From the NCBI GenBank assembly GCA_035575925.1, contig DATLXK010000028.1, positions 73,631 through 137,630 on the forward strand: a DNA stretch of 64,000 bases, in the 5' to 3' direction. This stretch comes from DASWTL01 sp035575925. Its GTDB lineage: Bacteria > Bacteroidota > Bacteroidia > Sphingobacteriales > Sphingobacteriaceae. Below the pieces are notes generated by a model. That model searched no databases. It worked only from the letters and a program-made list of their open reading frames with translations, and was not told the DNA's origin. Below are positions 25,883 to 32,518 of the stretch, piece after piece; position 1 is the stretch's first letter; every line of letters starts with the position of its first letter. The translations under genes were made by a program, and so were the position numbers.

Positions 25883-26185
25883 TTAGATTTTCTGTTGTTT
25901 TATTAAATTTTCAAGTGCTCCCAGGTGTTTCTTAAATGCTTCACGTCCAATTTTTGAAGCAATATATTGGGTATTTGGTTTGCGACCCACAAAGCTTTTA
26001 TTTACTGTAATGTAGTCCTCTTTTTCAAGTGCTTTTAAGTGCGAAGCCAAATTACCATCTGTTACATTCAACAGCTCTTTGAGCGAGTTAAAATCATAAC
26101 TTTCATTAGCAACCAGCACGCTCATGATCTGCAGGCGTATCCGGTTTTCAAAAGCTTTATCAAACTGTTCTAAGGAAATCTTCAC
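25883..26185 (-). CDS. Winged-helix transcriptional regulator (HTH_34/ArsR-like)
   Basis: 100 residues forming one winged helix: FENRIRLQIMSVLVANESYDFNSLKELLNVTDGNLASHLKALEKEDYITVNKSFVGRKPNTQYIASKIGREAFKKHL. The recognition helix (DGNLASHLKAL) and basic wing are clear, and there is no sensor domain. Its start overlaps the stop of the membrane protein upstream by 4 bases. Together with creD this is a recurrent Bacteroidota group, and it likely regulates its own operon and creD. Confidence 0.85.
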   Translation of the reverse strand: MKISLEQFDKAFENRIRLQIMSVLVANESYDFNSLKELLNVTDGNLASHLKALEKEDYITVNKSFVGRKPNTQYIASKIGREAFKKHLGALENLIKQQKI

Positions 26186-26802
26186 TGATTATATTTGAAA
26201 TGCATAATAGAACCATAAAGAATATGCAGTATGCCAAAACCAATTATCCAGAATACAATGCCGTACCCAGGAAGCAAAGCTGCTAATAGACCCAAAACGA
26301 TTTCGCAGAAACCCAGCCATTTTACATCCGAAAAGGTAAACTGACTACATGATACCAGAGCTAGACCATAAAATATCAAACTCGAAGAAGAAATAATTCC
26401 ATAGTGGCCTCTAAGGATCAAAATAAGGATAAACAAACCGCCGGTTATCAATGGAACAGCCATGCTCATCAATAAACGCTTGCTTACCGGGTTCCAATAG
26501 TTTTCCCCCTTTTTCTGTGCCTGCCGAATGGTAAGCCAGATACCTGTCGCTAACGATAAAATTAATACACCGCTGGCAACCGCAAATAAAGGCCACAAAA
26601 CTGTCGGGTCGTTCACATTAAAATCTCTAAACAGCAATCCGCTGTTTTCGTTATAAACCAGTTTATACCCAATGAAGGCACCAATCAGGGCATAAATGCC
26701 CGCTAATATACCGGAGAGGCCACTGAGTGAAATAAACTTAGTTGATCGTTCCATCAAATTTCTAATGGAACTTAGCTCAGAATAAATATCGTTTTCTTTC
26801 AT
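26182..26802 (-). CDS. Multi-spanning membrane protein paired with HTH regulator
   Basis: 206 residues: a short cytosolic N-terminus (ENDIYSELSSIRNLMERSTKFISLSGL), then about six hydrophobic segments. The N-terminal 'IRNLMERSTKFISLSGLSG' stretch recurs in Bacteroidota membrane proteins next to small winged-helix regulators. It might sense the envelope state for the regulator, but this is inference. First gene of the unit with the HTH gene and, probably, creD. Confidence 0.6.
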   Translation of the reverse strand: MKENDIYSELSSIRNLMERSTKFISLSGLSGILAGIYALIGAFIGYKLVYNENSGLLFRDFNVNDPTVLWPLFAVASGVLILSLATGIWLTIRQAQKKGENYWNPVSKRLLMSMAVPLITGGLFILILILRGHYGIISSSSLIFYGLALVSCSQFTFSDVKWLGFCEIVLGLLAALLPGYGIVFWIIGFGILHILYGSIMHFKYNQ

Positions 26803-26810
26803 TTAAAAGA

Positions 26811-26827
26811 ACTTTGAGATGCAAAGT
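26811..26827. promoter_or_regulatory. Candidate operator before the membrane protein/HTH pair
   Basis: ACTTTG-AGATG-CAAAGT lies 8 bases before the start codon. It has the same half-sites and spacer length as the inverted repeat before creD. On the minus strand the TACTTTG portion has a TTG 21 bases upstream, so it may overlap the -7 element. Confidence 0.5.
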
Positions 26828-27492
26828 ACAACATAAAATCTTGAAATTGCAAGGTGTCACTAAATTATTTAGAAATTTAAATGGAGTAATTTTTAATTGT
26901 TAGAAATGGCGCAACAGAGATAACAGCGCGCTCCAAATGTTATAATGATTTTATTGTTCTGAAGGGGGAATCTACTGGAGAAGAGTTTTGCCCCGGAATT
27001 AATTAACAAGAATATTATGTTAGGTTGGATTATAAAGTTCTGCTTTAAAAAAGCCAGTAACGCTTTTTGAATCGGAGAATTAATTATATAGGTGGATTAT
27101 GCAAAAAGCTGCTGTAAAAGAACGAACAGAAATAACGCATATAACATATAATCTAAATATCTAAAAGTTGATTTTTTTGAAGGGGTTCTATATGCCTTCG
27201 TTGGTAGGGTGAGATTGATGGGTTTTGACATGGTTTCCAGAGATATAATACTTTAATATCAAAGCATATGCCAGTCGAAAAAAATACTGTATTTATAAAT
27301 ATAAATACGTCTTAGATTGAATAATTAACTTTTAATTAAAGTAAGTGTGAAATTTAGAACATTCATAAAAAGCATCCGTCCGTATTACTGCACACGCTGT
27401 GTGTAAAAACAAACGTCTAAGTAACATTTTGGTAACTGTTTTAAAAGCAATTACGTAAACAGTTTGAGATATATCTGATTAACGCTTGGATT
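26828..27492. other. 665-base non-coding stretch
   Basis: I find no convincing gene here. It is AT-rich with a weak hairpin at 27048-27068 (AAAAAGC/GCTTTTT), a small inverted repeat CACAC-GCT-GTGTG near 27392-27404 and presumably the promoter of the PorP-like gene. No decayed protein could be read in either direction. Confidence 0.4.
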
Positions 27493-28398
27493 ATGAAAAG
27501 AGGTTTGTTTTTTTTGTTTACATTATTGCATTTGAGCAGTTTAGCTCAGCAAAAGGCCATGTTTACGCAATATATGTTTAATGGGCTGGCAATAAATCCA
27601 GCATATTCAGCATTAGATGAAGCGTTTAATGTAACCGCAGTAGCGCGTCAGCAATGGACTGGATTTACTGGTGCTCCGAATACTCAATCTTTTACTATGC
27701 ACACCCCCATTAAAGAATCCAATAGCTCTGTTGGGTTAATGCTTATGCGAGATCAGATTGGTGAAGTTATTACTGAAAACGGAGCATTTTTAACATTTGC
27801 ACAACGAGTTCAGATTAGTGAAACTACGTATCTGGCAGCTGGAATTAACGCCGGAATTAGTAAATATGTGGCTAATTATAGTCTGATTTCTAATTCTACT
27901 ACAAGCATTGATCCTGTTTTCGCAGACGGCGATAATTTAAGAGGAAACTTCGGCATGGGTGTAATGCTGTTTTCAGAAAAATTTTATGCGGGAATTTCGT
28001 CGCCATTCTTTTACTATCGTGATTTAGGTAGTACATCTGCAACCCGCACTGCTTACAAGTCTCACTATATGTTACAAGGAGGTTATTTAGCCGACTTGAG
28101 TGAAAATGTAAAGTTTAAACCAAATGTGCTGGTAAAATATGTAAATGGTGCTCCTTTACAAATGGATGTGAACGCTAATTTTTTATTAAAAGATGCTATC
28201 TGGTTAGGGGCTTCATGGCGTTCTTTTGATTCCTTTGATGCTATTGCAGAGATTCAACTGGGGCCAAATGTTCAGGTGGGTTATTCCTATGATTTTACAA
28301 CTACGGGATTGTCAAAAGTAGAAAGTGGTTCACATGAGGTAATGTTAAATTTTCGATTTCCCATCAAGGGCCGCAGCTTTCCTAAATGTTATTTCTAA
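27493..28398 (+). CDS. PorP/SprF family type IX secretion membrane protein
   Basis: The 301-residue outer-membrane protein has a signal peptide (MKRGLFFLFTLLHLSSLAQ) and the family opening QKAMFTQYMFNGLAINPAYSAL, then VARQQWTGFTGAPNTQSFTMHTPI. The rest alternates as beta strands, ending SHEVMLNFRFPIKGR. PorP/SprF proteins work with the type IX secretion system, often presenting a particular cargo encoded next to them. No large adhesin gene with a type IX C-terminal domain adjoins it here. Confidence 0.9.
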   Translation: MKRGLFFLFTLLHLSSLAQQKAMFTQYMFNGLAINPAYSALDEAFNVTAVARQQWTGFTGAPNTQSFTMHTPIKESNSSVGLMLMRDQIGEVITENGAFLTFAQRVQISETTYLAAGINAGISKYVANYSLISNSTTSIDPVFADGDNLRGNFGMGVMLFSEKFYAGISSPFFYYRDLGSTSATRTAYKSHYMLQGGYLADLSENVKFKPNVLVKYVNGAPLQMDVNANFLLKDAIWLGASWRSFDSFDAIAEIQLGPNVQVGYSYDFTTTGLSKVESGSHEVMLNFRFPIKGRSFPKCYF

Positions 28399-28456
28399 CT
28401 ACAATATTATTTGCAGCACATTTTACTGGAGTGGCTTAAGTTAAATTATCCGGTTT

Positions 28457-28738
28457 CTATTCAATAGTAACAGTTAATCCTTCCTGCTGGAGAATTTTTC
28501 GATAAACTTCCAGTTCAGTAAACGACCCTTCTAAAATGGTGCACTTCCCTTTAGTATGTATTGTCCAGGCTATTTTGCCAGCCTGAGATTCGTTATAATC
28601 CAAGTATTTTACCAGACAATTAATTACATGCTCAAACGTATTAAAATCATCATTCCATAAAATAAGGTAGTGATGAGGCTTCAGACTGGCTAAGATTTCG
28701 TCTAATGTTAATGTTTCTTCCTTTACCTCCGGACTCAT
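28457..28738 (-). CDS. clpS: ATP-dependent Clp protease adaptor ClpS
   Basis: The 93-residue N-end rule adaptor that hands substrates to ClpAP/ClpCP. HYLILWNDDFNTFEHVINCLVKYL carries the Asn-Asp pair of the binding pocket, and AWTIHTKGKCTILEGSFTELEVYRKILQQEGLTVTIE completes the domain. Its ATG overlaps the TGA of the broken ridA 3' fragment (ATGA), so it was once translationally coupled to it. Confidence 0.93.
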   Translation of the reverse strand: MSPEVKEETLTLDEILASLKPHHYLILWNDDFNTFEHVINCLVKYLDYNESQAGKIAWTIHTKGKCTILEGSFTELEVYRKILQQEGLTVTIE

Positions 28739-28841
28739 TCTGCAAAATTAAGAAATCGCTTGTCAATAATTGCTGTTGCTTCAATCTCAATTAACATATT
28801 TGTATGTATCAGGTGATTTACTTTACTTGCATGAATTAAAA
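28735..28841 (-). pseudogene. 3' fragment of a disrupted ridA paralogue
   Basis: Read on the minus strand, the last 35 codons before clpS include VNHLIHTNMLIEIEATAII, which is the characteristic C-terminus of RidA proteins, and end in a TGA that overlaps the clpS ATG. The 5' part of the same gene is at 30663-30872. About 25-30 residues of a normal RidA between the two parts are missing, and the DUF262 unit lies between them. Confidence 0.85.
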
Positions 28842-30584
28842 TGTTAGCACGTCTGTTAGCTCTTTGGTCAAAAGTGAAGTCCGCTTTTTTACAAATGTCG
28901 GAAAGTCCACAAAGTCAAGTTCGTTGGGCAAATAATGTTTCTTGCGTGATATAGTGCTGTCCGTTACCCAAAGACTTAGGTCCTTTGCATTTTTAGATTT
29001 ATTCTCGTTGCCGTCCAACATTTGTAAATTTATTATTGAATTAAAATAGTCCCAATCAGTAAAATATTCACGATTATCGTCATCAAGGATTACACCTTTA
29101 GATTTCAATTTCTTTTCGTTGAAATGTGATAACGGATGACAATGGTCTAAATGAAAGTCTCTGTTTTTGTAATCTAAGTGAGGAAATAGCAAAGCCAAAA
29201 CTGGGAAAGCATAACGATTATCTTTGCTTGTGTATAGTAGTCCTTGAATAAACTCTTCATCAACTGTTATACTTTTATTTGTCTTGGCAAGTCTTGTCGC
29301 AATGGCACTTGCAGGAAAAATATCACAGCCTTTTGCAATGTCTTTCTTTATTGTATCTCTAATTGCTTTCAATACCCCCTCTGCTTGTCCGCCAAAGATT
29401 TGATGCAATAAAACAACGTGTAACCACCTTTTTATTAATGCCCTGTCTTCTTTGTAGCTAGTTTTTTGGCAAAAACTTTTTACTCTTTCTGTCTTGTATA
29501 AGTAGTAAACTAAGGGTAATAAAGCATTCATTGAAGTAAGTGTATTTGGTGCATAACCGAAGTCTGTAACCAGTTGAAATACTTCCTTAATTGCCAACTT
29601 TATTTCTTCCCAATTTGCTTCAAATTCTTTTGCGTTTTTGATGCTAAAATTTTCAACTCTGAATTTTATATCTTCGTTGTATAGAACAAGATATGTCCTT
29701 AAAATAAAATCTTTATTTACTGGAAATCCATATTCTTTTATAAGTTCATCAACCAAACCGTTAATTTCTTTTTTAGCATCTAATTTAGTCCAGCCCATAA
29801 TGGTGGTTGACATAACTAAGTCCGAATAACTTAAAGTGATACCACCGGAGTTAATTCTAATGAAGATGTTCAAGGCTCTTGTGAAATCGGAGCTTTGTTC
29901 TAAGTAATAATGAATTAGCTTTTCTAAATGAACAATGTCGTGAAGTCGGCTAAGTATCTCTTGTGCTTCTTCATCTTCTATTTCATTTTTCTTGTAGTAA
30001 CTGTTTAGTTGTGAAGTTCCTTTTATTCCAAGAATGTCGCCAACACGAAACCATTTATTATTTGTGTCCACGTTTAACGCTTCTGATGGTTTTAAGAACG
30101 AAAATTCATATTTCCTATCATCATCGCTGTCGTTAAGGTCGTTACGTTTATTCGTTTTGTATTTTAAGTTCAAATACAAATATCTTGTAGGAATAGAATA
30201 TTCATTGTCGTTCCAAGCAAGGTTGTAACCGTGATAGGCGTATGAACCTTTAAGTCCGAGGTAAAGAGCTGTTAGCCTTTGCTGTCCGTCTAAAACAACT
30301 TCAAAACTTGGAATTCCTTTTGTTGAAATTTCTTCTGAACGGATTAAGTAACGTTCACGATACTTTTTTAGAATTCCATAAAAACGTTGGTTTTCAGTGT
30401 TATTACCATCGACACGCCAAAGCAACATTGAGCCTATAGGATACCCTTGCATTAAACTGTCAAATAGCATTTCTACTTTGCTACTTGTCCATACAAAGTC
30501 TCTTTGAATTGCAGGAAGTAAATATTGATTGTAATCAATTTTTTCTACTGCGTCCGATAATGTTAGAGGTGGGAAAAATGACAT
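28836..30584 (-). CDS. DUF262/HNH (GmrSD-like) putative restriction or anti-phage nuclease
   Basis: The 582-residue protein has a DUF262 (GmrS-like) domain with IQRDFVW at 26-32 and DGQQRLTAL at 99-107, the ParB/Srx-like NTPase-nuclease motifs, and a C-terminal HNH-like region (HLDHCHPL at 478-485, then NLQMLDGNENKSK at 519-531) of DUF1524 type. The combination is that of type IV modification-dependent restriction enzymes (GmrSD) and SspE. Biological targets are inferred. It is a single gene with no partner, inserted in a ridA paralogue; the last codons and stop come from the junction with flanking DNA. Confidence 0.85.
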   Translation of the reverse strand: MSFFPPLTLSDAVEKIDYNQYLLPAIQRDFVWTSSKVEMLFDSLMQGYPIGSMLLWRVDGNNTENQRFYGILKKYRERYLIRSEEISTKGIPSFEVVLDGQQRLTALYLGLKGSYAYHGYNLAWNDNEYSIPTRYLYLNLKYKTNKRNDLNDSDDDRKYEFSFLKPSEALNVDTNNKWFRVGDILGIKGTSQLNSYYKKNEIEDEEAQEILSRLHDIVHLEKLIHYYLEQSSDFTRALNIFIRINSGGITLSYSDLVMSTTIMGWTKLDAKKEINGLVDELIKEYGFPVNKDFILRTYLVLYNEDIKFRVENFSIKNAKEFEANWEEIKLAIKEVFQLVTDFGYAPNTLTSMNALLPLVYYLYKTERVKSFCQKTSYKEDRALIKRWLHVVLLHQIFGGQAEGVLKAIRDTIKKDIAKGCDIFPASAIATRLAKTNKSITVDEEFIQGLLYTSKDNRYAFPVLALLFPHLDYKNRDFHLDHCHPLSHFNEKKLKSKGVILDDDNREYFTDWDYFNSIINLQMLDGNENKSKNAKDLSLWVTDSTISRKKHYLPNELDFVDFPTFVKKRTSLLTKELTDVLTF

Positions 30585-30664
30585 ATTTTATTTCTTATTA
30601 TTACTATTGTTAATGGTCGTGATGTTTGTCGTTGCACGGTCGGTGTTAGGATGACGCCTAACAC
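28842..30664. mobile_element. Candidate mobile unit carrying the DUF262 gene
   Basis: About 1.82 kb between the two ridA fragments. On the minus strand the unit begins TGTTAGGCGTC and ends GACGTGCTAACA, that is, imperfect terminal inverted repeats (TGTTAG-GCGTC and TGTTAGCACGTC). The start also has GTGTTAGG-N6-CCTAACAC and the end repeats GCTAACA twice. GTTAGGC fits the integron attC core GTTRRRY, so it may be a lone gene cassette. No transposase or integrase is encoded in it. Confidence 0.6.
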
Positions 30665-30872
30665 TCAGATTACCGCCCGCACTTTCTAAAGCTGATTTGA
30701 TTTTATTAAGAATATAAGTCGTTTGGGCATATACACCACCGATGCCGATAGTCTCATTTCCATCAGAGGCTGTTGTCCCGGATATCTCAATCAGGTTACC
30801 AATTCTTACAGCTCTGCTGTAGCCCACCTTATCTTCCCAAAGCGATTCTGAGCTTATATTCTTCCTTTTCAT
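30588..30872 (-). pseudogene. 5' fragment of the disrupted ridA paralogue
   Basis: Codons 1-70 (30872 down to 30663) read as a RidA-family N-terminus, with VGYSRAVRIGNLIEISGTTASDG and VYAQTTYILNKIKSALESAGGNLS. After Ser70 the frame leaves RidA and runs 24 codons into the inserted DNA before a stop. The expected continuation (the conserved DVVRTRMFVTDI-like block) is absent. The ATG overlaps the stop of the upstream SDR gene (ATGA). It is unlikely to make an active protein. Confidence 0.85.
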
Positions 30873-31750
30873 TCACTGCCTGTGGTTGATCGGATAAGTT
30901 GTTCCAGGTTATCCCACATATCCGGGGTTATAGAATCCAAAGCATTAAATTGCCCCGCCCCTTGTAACCATTCTCCGCCATCAATAGTTATAACTTCACC
31001 ATTTATATATGCGGAGAAATCAGAAATGAGATATGCAGCCAGGTTTGCCAGCTCCTGATGATCGCCGACACGCTTAAGTGGAACCCTATCTTTAAAATCA
31101 AATTTTTTAGCCATATCTCCGGGCAAAAGCCGGTTCCATGCGCCTTTTGTTGGAAAGGGACCAGGAGCGACTGCGTTTGTCCGAATCCCATACTTGGCCC
31201 ATTCTACTGCTAATGATCGGGTCAAAGCTAAAACTCCTCCTTTTGCGCAAGCTGAAGGTACAACAAAGGCTGAACCCGTAAAAGCATATGTGGTAATAAT
31301 ATTTAGTACAGACCCTGGGATTTTTTCATTAATCCAATATTTGCCTGTAGCAAGGGAAAAATTAACTGTACCTTTTAAAACGATATCTATGATAGATGAA
31401 AATGCGTTTGCCGACAGGCGCTCCGTTGGGGATATAAAGTTTCCGGCGGCATTATTTACCAACCCGTCTATTTTGCCAAATTGAGCAGTAGCTTGCTGAA
31501 TAACATGTTCTACTTCATTATAATTCCGAACATCACAGGCCAATGGCAATACTTTTCCTGACGAAGCACTTTGAATTTCCTTTGCAGTTTTCTCTAACAC
31601 ATCCATCTTCCTGCTGGTAATAACGACATTGGCACCTAATTTTGAAAAATAGGCACTCATTGCCCGTCCCAGACCGGTACCGCCTCCGGTTACGATAATA
31701 GTTTTCCCCTGAAAAGCATTCTCGTGCAACATAGATTGGGTGTGCATCAC
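30869..31750 (-). CDS. SDR oxidoreductase, 2,4-dienoyl-CoA reductase-like
   Basis: The 293-residue Rossmann protein has TGGGTGLGRA (21-30) for NADP(H), and NNAAGNF. At the usual YxxxK site it has Ser166-Ala-Cys-Ala-Lys170, with APGPFPTKGAWNRL following. Replacement of the Tyr and this PGP-TKGA motif are features of mitochondrial-type 2,4-dienoyl-CoA reductase (DECR1), so I infer this activity in unsaturated fatty acid oxidation. It overlaps the neighbouring isomerase and ridA fragment by 4 bases each. Confidence 0.85.
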   Translation of the reverse strand: MMHTQSMLHENAFQGKTIIVTGGGTGLGRAMSAYFSKLGANVVITSRKMDVLEKTAKEIQSASSGKVLPLACDVRNYNEVEHVIQQATAQFGKIDGLVNNAAGNFISPTERLSANAFSSIIDIVLKGTVNFSLATGKYWINEKIPGSVLNIITTYAFTGSAFVVPSACAKGGVLALTRSLAVEWAKYGIRTNAVAPGPFPTKGAWNRLLPGDMAKKFDFKDRVPLKRVGDHQELANLAAYLISDFSAYINGEVITIDGGEWLQGAGQFNALDSITPDMWDNLEQLIRSTTGSE

Positions 31751-32511
31751 GATTTTTTTTGCAGAATGTTAATTATTGTTTGCATAATGGCGCGTGAGGA
31801 GGGCGACCACCATTGTGTAAGCATGGTTTCAAGCGTTGCAGATTGATCTTTACTTAACTGCTGTATTAATTCATACCTGAAGTTTAACTTGCTTTGCTGC
31901 CAGGTAGTCCAGTCGAACTGCAGATATTTTCTTATCTGACGCTCTGCCAGAGTTAAAATTGATGCCGGATTGACTACCTCGTTAACCAGTTTATATTGTA
32001 AAGCTTCATCAGGACTCATCAATTTACCTTCGAGCAAAAATTGGTATGCCAAAGGTTTGCCCAGCCAAAAGGCATACAGATTAAAAATGCTATCAGGAAC
32101 AATAATTCCAACAGGCACTTCATTAAGACCAATGATAAATTTGCCTTCTGCCATTAATCTGTAATCGCAGCATAAAGCAAGAACACATCCTCCGGCTGGG
32201 CTGTGTCCGTTTATGGCCGCTATCATAGGTTTTGAAAAACTGCCAGCTGTTTTTATAAGGGTTAAAAAATTTCCCCAAAAATCTTTTATTTCAATTTCAT
32301 TATAATTGTATAATTCAATAAGATCTAATCCGGCAGAAAAGAAATTTTCTTTGCCAGTTAGGATGAGACCACCAATTGAACCATCCGCTTGTATATTACG
32401 AATCATATCGGTAAGCTCACTCACCATTTCAGCATTAATGGCATTAGACTTTCCACGATCAAGAGTTAAAATGGCAACTTTATCTTTTATTGTAATTTTA
32501 AAGGTATTCAT
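31747..32511 (-). CDS. Enoyl-CoA hydratase/isomerase, delta3-delta2-enoyl-CoA isomerase-like
   Basis: A 254-residue crotonase-fold protein. FSAGLDLIEL and GHSPAGGCVLALCCDYRLMA form the oxyanion hole; only Glu131 (IGLNEVPVGI) of the usual catalytic Glu pair is evident, as in mitochondrial ECI1. The isomerase assignment is an inference, strengthened by coupling to a dienoyl-CoA reductase-like gene: these two auxiliary enzymes are needed to oxidise unsaturated acyl-CoAs. First gene of the interrupted operon. Confidence 0.85.
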   Translation of the reverse strand: MNTFKITIKDKVAILTLDRGKSNAINAEMVSELTDMIRNIQADGSIGGLILTGKENFFSAGLDLIELYNYNEIEIKDFWGNFLTLIKTAGSFSKPMIAAINGHSPAGGCVLALCCDYRLMAEGKFIIGLNEVPVGIIVPDSIFNLYAFWLGKPLAYQFLLEGKLMSPDEALQYKLVNEVVNPASILTLAERQIRKYLQFDWTTWQQSKLNFRYELIQQLSKDQSATLETMLTQWWSPSSRAIMQTIINILQKKS

Positions 32512-32518
32512 GAAACTG

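Noticed and set aside
27048..27068. Terminator-like hairpin AAAAAGC/GCTTTTT
   Set aside because: Stem is mostly A/T pairs with no gene ending nearby, so it is too weak to call.
28842..30664. A classical transposon carrying the DUF262 gene
   Set aside because: No transposase, no clear target duplication and only about 11-bp imperfect end repeats; a cassette-like origin is more consistent, but unproven.
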